DNA from: Pseudo-nitzschia pungens | Taxonomy: Eukaryota > Bacillariophyta > Bacillariophyceae > Bacillariales > Bacillariaceae | Direction: 5' to 3' | Length of the DNA stretch: 64,000 bases | Assembly: GCA_037355855.1 (NCBI GenBank) | Contig: CM074764.1 | Span: forward strand, 2,418,001-2,482,000 | Shown: positions 21,996-32,565 of the stretch, one piece after another | How positions within the stretch are numbered: the stretch's first letter is position 1 | How the letters are laid out: each line of letters starts with the position of its first letter | Notes under the pieces: generated by a model | Databases searched by the model: none | Told to the model about the DNA's origin: nothing | Seen by the model: the letters and a program-made list of their open reading frames with translations, nothing else | Program-made: the position numbers and the translations under genes

Positions 21996-23956
21996 ATGGC
22001 CAAGCAAACTAGAAGCCAAGCCGCCGCCGCTGCAGCCGCCGCCGGAGACGGCGCCCCTGGAGCTGTCCCTGGAGGTGGCGCTGCCCCTGGAGGCGGCGCC
22101 GCCCCTGGAGATGGTGGTGGAGCTGTCCCCGGAGCCGGAGCCGGAGTCGGCGCTCCCCCACCTGGAGATGTTCCTGGAGTTGCTGACGTCCCCCCTGTCG
22201 GAGCGCCTGGAGTCCCTCCTATTGCTCCTGCTGTCCCTGCTGCGTTTGGAGCCTCCAGAGTCCAACAAGAACCAAACCTTGACATCCAACCCCGATCTGA
22301 GATGATCCTGCTTGCTGCTATTCAAGAACTGAGAGCAATGCGCAACGAGAACGCAGCTCGGATTGCTGCTGAGACTGCTGCTGCTGCTGCTGCTGCTGCT
22401 GCCGCTGCCGCCGCTCGTGCCCCTGCTCCTGCTCCTGTTCCCGCTCCTGCCCCTGCTCCTGTCGCCGCCCCTACAGGAGCTAGTCCTGATATCCTCCAAG
22501 CCCATGCCACAGCCCAAGCTAATGGTGGAATCTCTGGATACAAGAATGGAGCAAAGCTCAGCTCAAGGGAGTCAGACCTCCACGAGATCCTCTCTGGTTT
22601 CAGCAATACTGATACGGCGGACGAACTATTCCGGAATGGTCTCAACAGCATCGAGGCGATCCAACAGCTCTCTGCCAAGGAACTCCCCAAGTACCTCCGT
22701 GACTTCAATGGGGGTCGTCATCCGATGTGCCCCTACCATGAACGAGTATTCATCGGACTATCCTTCAGACAATCTTTCCAGCTTCTTTCGGAATGGATCC
22801 GCTACCAACCTCTCATTGGTATCAAGCCTACTGCCCATACTTGGCTTAGTGATCCCCTCGCAGCCGACCGAACGCGCCAGCGCCTGCATGAAATGCAGAC
22901 CGCCGACAAGGAGACAGTATCAGCGTCCATTACCCCGCCGAAGCTCGTCAATCTTGACAACTTCCGCCAGTGGGAAGAAAGTTTCCGTCAGTTCCTCCGC
23001 TTCCAGTACAATGAACAAGGGTTCCCCCTATCATACGTCATCCGTCCGAAGGAGCAAGAGACGGTGACTGCATCAGAGAGATCCGCCACTGTTGGGAAGG
23101 ACAGGACTTTTTCCAACTGGATGGATTACAATGTCCGATGCGCCACGCTTGAAGGCCCGCAGTTCGTCACTGACAACCATGACGTTTGGGTGTTGCTCTG
23201 CAACGCAGTTCGTGATGGCCCTGCCTGGGCCTACACTCGAAGGTACAAAGACGCGAAGAATCCGACTGGGAACGCCCGAGCGGCTTTCCTACATCTCTAC
23301 GAGAATGCCTTAACGTCGCGGCTATTCTTGACAAGGTCCGTACCGGCATGTACACCTCCCGCTACACAGGAGACTCTCGAACATACGATTTTGAGAAGCA
23401 CTGCAGAACTTGGTTGAATTTCCAGACTACGCTCTCCAACCACGACAAGTTGCCCGACAAAGAGGATTTCACCATGCGTTTCATCCACAGCATCCAAGAT
23501 GATCGGTTTGAGAACCCCAAGATCCAGATCTTTGAAACCGATAAGTACACCAAGAACTTCAACGAGTGCGTCTCGTACTTCAAGAGGTGCCTTGGCATAC
23601 GAAAGATGGGTGCGGTTGCAACCAAGCGAGCGCGAAGTATCTCCTCTGTCCACCAAGGTGGTGGCAACCAAGGAAGCAACAAGGGTGGATCGTACAGCGG
23701 CAAGATTGAGGACAAGCAGTATCCCCATGAAGTCTACAAGACACTCTCCAAGGAACAACGAAAGCAGTTGTATGACCTCCGCCAGCAGAAGAAAGCTCGA
23801 ACTATTCAGTCCACTAGTTCTACCACGCCTGCTGACTCCGCGAACGCGAACGCGAATGCGACCCAAGGCGCAGGGAACAGTTTTGGGCCCAAGGGGCGCA
23901 AGAAGGGCAAGAAGAAGGGCAACGGCTCGAACCAAGGACAGACCCCCAAGAACTGA
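21996..23956 (+). pseudogene. Copia B gag with a 10-bp deletion
   Basis: ATG at 21996 (MAKQTRSQAAAAA) opens an Ala/Pro/Gly-rich N-terminal region, followed by a capsid-like part (SDLHEILSGFSNTD, FNGGRHPMCPYHERVF) up to about 23310. There a 10-bp deletion relative to A moves the rest into another frame, which is open to 23956 (RTYDFEKHCRTW, basic tail GRKKGKKKGNG). The final stop is TGA at 23954-23956. Past it the same frame stays open for 14 codons into pol, and a GCCGG/CCGGC stem (23964-23968 with 23992-23996) lies just downstream, as in A. Confidence 0.85.
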
Positions 23957-26900
23957 AACGACGGCCGGTGCCCGAAATTAAGTAAGGTTGGCCGGCTGTT
24001 GTACCAGATGGATTTGCCGCGCGCGCGCCCGAGTCCTGAGGGACAGTGCGAGCTGGACAGCCACGCTGATACGACTGCCGCCGGTTCCAATATGATCTTG
24101 CTTGAAGACCAAGTCGTCAGCCACATCGATGTTCATCCTTTTTCGCCTGAGCTCGAGCCTATCAAGAACATTCCTATTGGGACCTGTGTTACGGCCTACA
24201 CAGATACCGACGGGAAAGTTTGGTTGATTTATTTCCACGAAGCCCTGTATTTTGGCGACAAGTTGTCCCACAGCTTGATTTGTCCGAATCAGATACGGGA
24301 TTGCCATCCCAATCGTGTCAGTGAAGCGCCCCGTCAGTATGATGAGCAGTCCAGTCACTCCATCCATATTGACAATACCGACCCTGAAGATCCCCATGCG
24401 GGCCACACCCTTGACATCAAGCTCCTGCTTGATGGGGTCGTGTCCTATTTCCCTTCCCGCAAGCCAACCAAGCATGAGATGGCTACATGCGATCATGTCG
24501 TTGCTACCCGAGACTTCCCTTGGGATCCGAAGAGCAAGAAGTTCGAGCAAGCCGAAGAAGCCATCAACGGATCTCATCCGTTGAATCCTACAGTGTCTGT
24601 CCTTCGCGCGGGGACGCCCCATGCGCCCGCGCCGACCACGAAGCAGTCCAAGAGGTCCAAGACGAACAAGCGCAAGTTGGAGCCCGTCAAAACACGGTCC
24701 AACTACAGTCCCCATTTGTACGATGATCCTCTTCGGAGCGATGAGCTGATCCTGCCACAGCATGATTGCTATGAGAAGTACAAGCTGCGGAGCCTTCAGC
24801 AACTCTGTACCCGCCGTGATCTGACCCCATGTGCGATCGCATCCGACTCGCGTCTGGATGCGCGGCTATCTTCTCTTTTTCATTCGGGCGATTCCCTGAA
24901 GACTTGCGGGGACGATGTAGACGTGGATTCTGTACCAAGTCTTACAGTCAACGCCCTGCATACCCCGTTGTACGAGCGCGCCTACACCAATGGACGCGAG
25001 CGCTTCGAATTGGATCCCCGTTGCAGGGATTTCCCCGTCTGCCTGTCTGCCGTTTACAAGCATGTTCGATGGGACGACGATGCAGTCGAACCAGTCGATC
25101 CCGAGCTCGACACTATCGCCAGACGAGCCAAGTGGGGTCCGACGATTGACACCGAACGATACTGCAAGATCGACTCCGACCGTCTGTCCAAGATTTGGGA
25201 TGTATCTCCGAGAAAGGCTGCGGATACCCTTCGAGTCACGACGCAGAAAGGGTTCCGCAACCCTATGCATCCCCTTGTCCGCCGATTGCCAACGCAGAGC
25301 TTCAGAAACAAGCGCATCGCGGCTGGCAAATGGTACACCGACACCTGGATGGCAAAGGTCCCGAGCATCATGCGACAAGATTCAGCCGCCCAAGTTTTCA
25401 GTAATGGTAAGGGCTACGACGAGTTCATACCTATACAGGGCAAGAAGCAAGCGTATGAAGGCCTGAAGATTTTCATCCACGACGTCGGTATCCCTGAGCA
25501 TTTGATATCTGATGGCGCTCGAGAGCAAGGATCCCCTGGTACCTACAAGACTCCATGGAATAAGGTTGTCAGCAAAAACCATATCCATCAGACCTTTATC
25601 CAGCCAAGATGCCCCTTCCAGAATCGCGCGGAGCTCAGCATCGGCCATATCAGCAGAAGCATCCGCATTGGGTTGATCTCTCTGATGGGACCGAGAAGCT
25701 GGGACGATGGCTTGGCCCGTGCGGTGACCGATTCGGAGGCGGAGACTGCCACTGGATCCTGAACGAGGCGGCCATGCCGGTAAGCACTAACACAGTCCGT
25801 GCTGTTACTGAAGAAGAATGGCGTTCCCATGACGTCAAGCGCTATATGGACTCATTTGACCAAGCAGTGGAATCCAAGATCGGGGACAAGGTTGAGGATA
25901 ACGACGCAAAGTTCCAAGCTACGTACCCTGATCCCCCTGCTGAGTTATTTGAGGGTCACCAAGAAAGGTGGGAGCTCGCCGAGCCGGAAGCCTCCATTCC
26001 GGATATTGACGATCTCATACCTGATGGGGATGACTATGATGAGTATATTGGTAACAATGTGATGATCCAGAAGGGCGACGAACGATTACGGTGTGTTGTG
26101 AAGAATCGTTCTGCTGACCTTAATGGCAATCCGATTGGCAAGAGGAATGATAACCCTATCCTTGATACCAGAATGTATGATCTGCAATTTCCAGATGGTT
26201 CCGTCGAGCAGTATACCGCCAACATCGTTGCTGAGAGCATGTACAGCGAAATTGACGACGACGGACGCATGTTTTCTCTCCTGGACGAGATTATCGATCA
26301 CGAGAAGGACGGATCCGCCGTTAGGAAGCAAGATGCGACGATCACCAACAAGCATGGTCGCAAAGTCCCCAAGCCTACAACAAAGGGATGGCGATTGCTC
26401 GTCAGTTGGAAAGACGGAACCGAATCCTGGTGTAAGTTGAGCGATCTGAAAGAGTCCTTTCCTGTGCAGACCGCAGAGTACGCCATATCCGCCAAGATCT
26501 CGGATCAGCCAGCATTCCGATGGTGGATCCACCACGTACTACGAAGGAAGAAGCGAATCCTCAAAGCCACCAAGCGAAACAAGTACTGGGATCGGACCCA
26601 CAAGTTCGGAGTGGAGTTACCACATTCTATCCCTGAAGCCCTCGCCATCGACCGAAAGACGGGAACGGACTATTGGGAGAAGGCGATCGCGAAGGAGATG
26701 AGGAACAACGAGATGGCGTTCGAGTTTGACCCCAGCTACACCGTCGAAGGTCTCAAGGCCGAAGGATTCAGCAAGATCACGACGCACATGATCTTTGATG
26801 TGAAGTTGGGGTCCCTGACGCGGAAAGCACGGCTCGTCGCCGATGGCCATAAGGTACAAGCAACAGCTAAGGAACATACCTTCAGCAGTGTACCTAGCAG

Positions 26901-28326
26901 GGATTCAGTCCGTATCTTCTTCCTGTTGGCAGCCCTGAACAATCTGGACGTGCTGTCTGCGGACATCCAGAATGCCTACCTTACAGCGCCGATCAAGAAG
27001 AAATATTATTTGGTTGCACGAGCTGAAGACGGTTTTCCCCCGCACTTGGCAGGACAGGTATGTAAGATCGTTCGAGCACTGTATGGACTTCCTGTTGCAG
27101 GCGCGTCGTTCCGATCCTATTTGACCAAGCACCTACGAACGCTAGGATATCAACCCTGTAAAGCTGATCCTGATGTTCATATGCGGGTGGAGACGCGAAA
27201 GGATGGTTCTAGGTACTGGGCATACCTGATTGCATACGTCGACGATATCATCTGTTGCAGTGAGGACCCCCGACGGCAGTTGGAAAGTATCGAGCAGCGC
27301 TTCACGCTGAAGGACGGGACTATAGAAGTTCCAACCCTGTATCTGGGCGCTGATGTCCATTCGCATGTGGTCGAAGACGACCCAATTCCCAAGTGGGCGA
27401 TGTCCTCTGAGAAATATGCTAAGAAAGCCATCGACGCAGTAGAGAAGGAGCTTGGCACCGAGCAGTATGGTTACAAGCACCTTCCGAACAAGGTGTCTAC
27501 CCCGTTGACATCCGATTATCGTCCAGAAGTTGATGTAACCACCGAGCTGGATCCAAGCAAGCAAAATTACTACCAGGGATTGATTGGCGTCTTGAGATGG
27601 TTGTGTGAACTTGGAAGACTGGATTTGGTCATGCCTGTATCCCTCATGTCTAGATATCTAGCGCAAGCGCGAACAGGGCATTTGAATCAAGTATTGCACA
27701 TGTTCGCTTATCTCAAGGCGCATGCACGATCCAAGTTAGTATTTGACGAGACGCGTCCTGATGTGGACGAGACTAGATTTTCCGATTGTGATTGGAGTGA
27801 GTTCTATCCAGACGCCAAGGAGGTGTTGCCACCAGATGCCCCTGAAGCGCTTGGAAAAGCAGTTATTATGAGCTGTTTTGTTGACGCCGATCATGCCGGA
27901 TGCAAAGCAACAAGAAGATCCCATACCGGAATCATCATCTTTGTGAACAGGGCTCCAATCCTGTGGTTCAGCAAAAGGCAAACCACTGTTGAGACCTCAA
28001 CCTTTGGTTCTGAGATAGTTGCACTCCGAATTGCCATTGAACTGATTGAAGGGCTCAGATACAAGCTCCGGATGATGGGCGTTCCTATTGAAGGTCCTAC
28101 CAATGTGTACTGTGATAACGAGTCTGTTGTCAAAAATACTACCAGACCAGAGAGCCCTTGCAACAAGAAGCACAACAGCGTCGCATACCACAAGGCGCGC
28201 GAGTCTATTGCTGCTGGGACAATTCGCATCGCAAAGGAGCCTGGCGAGACCAATATTGCTGATTTATTCACTAAGTTGCTGAATGGTCCGGCTCTGAAAG
28301 AACACTGTGCTCGATGCATGTGGTAA
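23957..28326 (+). pseudogene. Copia B pol polyprotein with an integrase deletion
   Basis: In frame with gag across TGA. The first ATG is at 24008. Protease motif ELDSHADTT, then integrase (IDTERYCKID, WYTDTWMAK, LISDGAREQ, NRAELSIGHIS). At about 25664 it lacks 187 bp present in A (2581-2767), which shifts the frame, so the first open frame ends at 25762. The second open frame carries the rest to 28326: a chromo-like or linker region, RT (YVDDIICC near 27237), RNase H (CFVDADHAG, VYCDNESVVKN, HNSVAYHKARE) and the conserved end HCARCMW. RT and RNase H are intact. Integrase is disabled at its end. Confidence 0.9.
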
Positions 28327-28910
28327 AGAGAAAATTGCTCTAGCTGCATTATTTGGGGTACCTTTGGTCCCTGACAAGCAGCTCGGACGCAGCAGATATC
28401 GATTTCGATTTTCGGAAGCAATCGATTTCGTTTTTTTCGGAAGCAATCGAACGCAGCAGATTTCGGATTGTTCGAACGCAATGGATTTCGATACGAGCTT
28501 CCTGACCACTTCGATTTCCGATTCCGATTCCGGATTCGATATGATCCTATGTTATATGTTATATTGGGAGTCTCCGGTACACCGGTTCCGGGGACTATAA
28601 ACTTGAAAGACAATAGGCTGATTGATCTCCTTGTTCGTGTCAAGGAATGGAACCAAGGGCAAAACGCCCTCCGGTCCAACCCCCCTTTTTTTTTGTACTA
28701 CGAATCAGCCGGGCCTCTGATAGAAGAACTGCAATATTTGGTGCAGTTTGATCTCTGACAAGTTATATGGAAGCATCCCTAAATTCTGTTATGATCCATC
28801 CAAGTGTCCTGGTACAACAAGCAGGAGTATTGGTGTTCCCCTGGGAGTATCTGTTTCCGGGGACCAGTATAGTTGCTCAGTACAGGGCCACTGGCATGAA
28901 TCACGGGGAC
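28327..28910 (+). other. Copia B 3' noncoding region
   Basis: No gene seen. It starts with degenerate GATTTCG-type repeats (28395-28545), then a block conserved in A and C, a T9 run near 28690, and TCACGGGGAC directly before the 3' LTR, the likely plus-strand priming tract. Confidence 0.75.
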
Positions 28911-29823
28911 TATGAAGATATTCAAGGTGGTGCTATGATCTGTGCTAAGGCTCCTGTGTAGGAGAGTGTACTGGGACTACAGCAGGCAGCAGCCTCCAGT
29001 AACTGACTAACAGGTGCTGAGCTGAGTGCTAGAGCTGTGTGCTAATTGCTAGCATACAGGCTCAGCAACAGGCTCAGCAACAGGCTTAGCAGCAGGCTTA
29101 GCAGCAGGCTTAGCAGCAGGCTTAGCAGCAGACCTATCCTGTCTAGTATTGCTAGCAGAGTTTACTAGGGTCGCCGCGTACGATTTGTACCAATCGTACG
29201 TACCCCGAGTAAAGCACCTTTTTATGGTGTAGCTAAATGCTACAGGGTTAGGGTTGCTAAGGCTGCGAGATACTGAAAGATGCTAACCTACCATGATACC
29301 AATGCTAAGATATGATGCTACCGCCGGGGTCGGGTCATTGGTGTATAATATGTACCATGACTGGATGCCCGGCCCAAACAGTTACCAAACGTGCTAGCAT
29401 AAGTGAGCTAGCACACGATTGGATATAATTAAGCGAAGCTACGATACTCCGATACGCTACTCGTAGGATACAGTACCAGAGCTACGTAAGCTCTGTTATT
29501 ATGCGAGTTAGCGGATCGATATCACGATACGAGCTGAGCGAGCGCTCAGCTCCCTTTTTTCACTCTTTCTTTTATGCTCTAAAATAAACACACCTATCAT
29601 GCCCTCCTTTTGATCGATTCCGATGTACCTCTAGGGAAGTGCTTTGTATTGCTTGAGTGTATGCAATAGGCCTTGAACAGTCCACTGTAGACTCACGATT
29701 TGCCAGGACTTTATGTATTATTATTGTTAAGGCTTTTGCCTATTTTCCAGTACGTAGTATAAGAAGATTCATCTACAAGTCGATTAAGTTCCCGAAGACC
29801 GCTGACGAGCGGATATCAACACA
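28911..29823 (+). repeat. Copia B 3' LTR
   Basis: 913 bp, almost identical to the 5' LTR. The extra base is in ATACCAATGC near 29300. It starts TATGAAGATATTC directly after GGGGAC. Confidence 0.95.
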
Positions 29824-29827
29824 TCCT

Positions 29828-30211
29828 GTATAATCGTACGCAGGCTAGTACAAGTTTTAGACGCATAATTATGCGTCTAAAAAATTTTTAGACGCATTGT
29901 CTTGTATAATCATACGTAGCCTAGTACACGTTTTAGACACGCTACCGGTAACTTACTCGATTCGGTTGTTATTCGATACTCAAGCAACGTATCACGTTGC
30001 TTGCTCGCACCTCGTATGATACGCTACTCGATTCGGTTGATATTCGATACTCAAGCAATCGAGGTGCGAGCAAGGTGAAAGTACGCTACTCGATTCGGTT
30101 GTTATTCGATACTTAACCAACCGGTACAACGCGATACTCCATCCCGTGTTATTCGATACTCAAGCAATCGAGGTGCGAAGAAGGTGAAAGTACGCTACTC
30201 GATTCGGTTGT
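29828..30211. repeat. Palindrome units and CTACTCGATTCGGTTG minisatellite
   Basis: Begins with palindromic units. The one near 29855-29882 is a perfect 28-bp palindrome with arm TTTTAGACGCATAA. Then from about 29945 come four degenerate units of 60-90 bp built on CTACTCGATTCGGTTGTTA and CGATACTCAAGCAA. No gene seen. Confidence 0.85.
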
Positions 30212-30213
30212 TA

Positions 30214-30420
30214 CTACGGATCGCCTAAATTTACCGGACGCGTACCAAAAAAAAAGAACCAACAAAGAGATCACTGAAAACCCTCATACCGTCATCATTT
30301 CCATGTATTGACAGACTCAGAGGGGGGTCTTAGGGTTTTCAGTGATCTCTTTATTGGTTCTTTTTTTTTGGGTACACGTCCGGTAAAAAAACTTTTATTT
30401 CAATTGTTAGGCGATCCGTA
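30214..30420. mobile_element. MITE with TA target duplication (Tc1/mariner-like)
   Basis: 207 bp flanked by TA on both sides. Terminal inverted repeats begin CTACGGATCGCCTAA and pair, with small gaps, for about 70 bp through ACCGGACG, an A/T run and AACCAA.AAAGAGATCACTG, so the whole unit can fold into one long hairpin. No coding capacity. TA duplication plus TIRs points to the Tc1/mariner group; the family is not identified. Confidence 0.85.
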
Positions 30421-30423
30421 GTA

Positions 30424-30819
30424 TTCGCTACTTAAAAGCAATCCATTCGAGAGTGTTTTTGCGTTATGCGTCTAATAATTTTTCAGTTTACTACTGAGTT
30501 CTACGCGAATTTGGACCAGTTGTGCGTCTAAAAAAAGTTTAGACGCATAACTCTGTAGAATTGTACACACGTTAGTACATGTTTTAGACGCATAAGTTAT
30601 GCGTCTAAAAATTTTTTAGACGCATAGTTATGCGTCTAATATTAGACGCATAATCGTGGGTTATGCGTCTAATATTAGACGCATAACTATGCGTCTAAAA
30701 AAGGTTTTAGACGCATAGTTATGCGTCTAAAAAAGTTTTTAGACGCATAGTTATGCGTCTAAAAAAGTTTTTAGACGCATAATTTTAACGTCTATAACGG
30801 TTTTAACGGTTATAACTTT
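30424..30819. repeat. Right palindrome array (TTTTAGACGCAT units)
   Basis: About ten units of a palindrome with arms TTTTAGACGCATA separated by 0-2 bp, densest at 30590-30790. The arm sequence is almost invariant while the 2-bp centre varies (AC, GT, AT). The outer edge overlaps the inverted repeat shared with 19866-20122. Confidence 0.9.
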
Positions 30820-32037
30820 TCACGCGGTCCTCAAAAACCGCGCGAAAATAAAACCATCAGATGGCCCAGTAGCCAAGAGCATAGAAAGCATGTCGTCTTC
30901 GTCTTTCTGCTTGTTTGTAACCTCTTTCACAGAAGTTGCAATGGCGCATTCCCACTTGACTTCTGGGATGTACTGAAACTTTGGATGGTCTTCGCCCTGA
31001 CCATCAAACATTGCCGCTGGGAGAGAACGGAGGACAGGTTTAGCCAGCTTCAACTGAAGCTCGGTAGGACTTCGAGTGATCTTGTCATTGAAGTGAGAGT
31101 TATCGCAAGTGATTTCATCTGGGAACTGGAAGTAGATAATGCGTTGCTGCTTGAGTTCACTACGCACGATTTCCACTGCTTGGATTGAATGGGCTGCATA
31201 TTGTGGATCATCTTCCATAGTGCCGGAGTACAAATTATCAATCTGGTTGAAGAACAATTTCGGGACACGAGGCATCGTAATAAAGACGCCCTTCCCGTCA
31301 ACCTCAAGCCTCGCCTTGTACTTCACGTCGAGGACATCACCAATATCAACAATGCGCATCTCAATGGACAACATATCCACGCGTTCACCATTGGAGATAA
31401 TGTTGGGGACAACAATTGGTTGGACAAAAAGATTGTTCCACGATCTTTCAATATCAAGATCAAAGCAATGAATGTTTTCGTTCTCTTCAGCCCAATCTGC
31501 AGACCACATTTCCACGCTGTTGTTGAATCCTCCTTAGGCAAAACGATGTGGTGGGACAATGCGAGACAATGCGAGACCAGAAAATTGCTACCACCGCCAC
31601 GCTGCGTTACGTAACAGTCAATGATTTTGGAACTTACTCGACATTTCTGAGTGCAGGTTTCTTGAAAGAAGAGGTGAATGTAGGATCTTTGTTTGGGGAA
31701 TAAATGGTGGTGGACTCTCTAATCGGCGCTTCTTGACAGTTTGTGGTGGACTCTCCAAGCGGGGCTTCTTGACTGTTTGTGGTGGAGTTACGGGGAGACT
31801 CTGTGAGTGGCGGGTAGGGTTAGTATGCGTGACGATGGGGTTTGTTTTCAATTCAGGGCTTCGCAACAAAAAGTTAGCTCTGTATTTTTGAGCCAATCTT
31901 CTTTCTCTTGATCCTTTTGGAAAAGTGTTGGAATGGTAATCGCAAAAGACTCTGAATGATTCAAATTTATCAGGGTTCTGACAAAAATCGTGGACTAATT
32001 GAACGGCGAAAGCGGAAAGCTCCGTTGCTTTCGGCAT
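30820..32037 (-). CDS. R1, unknown protein of element X, two exons
   Basis: Exon 1 32037-31638 starts at ATG (MPKATELSAFAVQLVH). A 105-nt intron follows: GTAAGT donor at 31637-31632 and a CTAAG acceptor ending at 31533. Exon 2 is 31532-30820. Splicing keeps frame exactly (HSEMS, split codon, GFNNSVEMW), giving about 370 codons. Exon 1 has a helical N-terminus and a duplicated PPQTVKKxRLES unit. Exon 2 has strand-rich sequence (FITMPRVPKLFF, QQRIIYFQFPDE). It ends FLRTA TGA inside the inverted repeat; the sister copy L2 has CGA there. I do not recognise a catalytic motif. Best evidence in the window for a functional, spliced, element-borne gene. Confidence 0.72.
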
Positions 32038-32565
32038 CAAACGGAATTATGACAGGATTGGTTGAAAACATGTTGGTGTCATCTTCACGCAGTACCACTG
32101 CTTCTTGTCTTATCAACATTTCATTGGTGCTCTAGAGAGAAAGAAGAAGCAACTTGCAAGAGGCCACGTCGCGTTCTTGGTTGATTGTGGTCTGATGTTG
32201 TAGTTAGTAGTTAAACCTTACCGTACAATACATCAGACTGGTTCCCCTGATTTTTGGTAGTAACTTTTGTTTACTTCGTATTATGTAAGTTTAATTAGAA
32301 CTGTATTTCAAAACTCTGAATTGTACGAGTGAAGTTACATCAAAATAGAGCAATTGTTGCTTGTTCGCTTAATAACCAAGGCCGCCATGCTCCGGCAGCC
32401 AAGTAGCTTATATATTTTACCGGTACCGCCACCCTCCGACCCGCCTTTCAACGGCTTTTATTTCTTATTTTTACTAAGGCCTCCATGCTTGCGCACACAA
32501 GTTGCTTCTACATGTTACTAGTACCGCAACTCTCAAGTACAATACCCGCATTTTCCACCTCTTAA
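32038..32565. other. Spacer between R2 and R1
   Basis: About 530 bp with no supported gene. It presumably holds the R1 promoter and the R2 3' end. Two similar words (CGGCTTTTATTTCTTATTTTTACTAAGGC-like and aagGCCGCCATGC/aaggCCTCCATGC near 32380 and 32478) suggest a diverged short duplication. Confidence 0.5.

Larger units (their letters stand above)
20123..29823 (+). mobile_element. Ty1/copia element B, complete, very young
   Basis: 9701-bp LTR retrotransposon with LTRs of 912 and 913 bp that differ by about one substitution and one indel. It is flanked by a 4-bp duplication tcct (20119-20122 and 29824-29827). A neighbouring repeat unit at about 29885-29925 shows what the empty site looked like and confirms the duplication. 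Ends read TATGAAG...CAACACA rather than TG...CA. Internal order: leader, gag, in-frame TGA, pol, conserved 3' region. Despite the young LTRs, gag has a 10-bp deletion and integrase a 187-bp deletion, so it was copied with help from another element. Confidence 0.96.

Noticed and set aside
21980..22708. Ala/Gly/Ser-rich minus-strand frames over copia B gag
   Set aside because: Shadows of the GC-rich Ala/Pro coding region of Gag.
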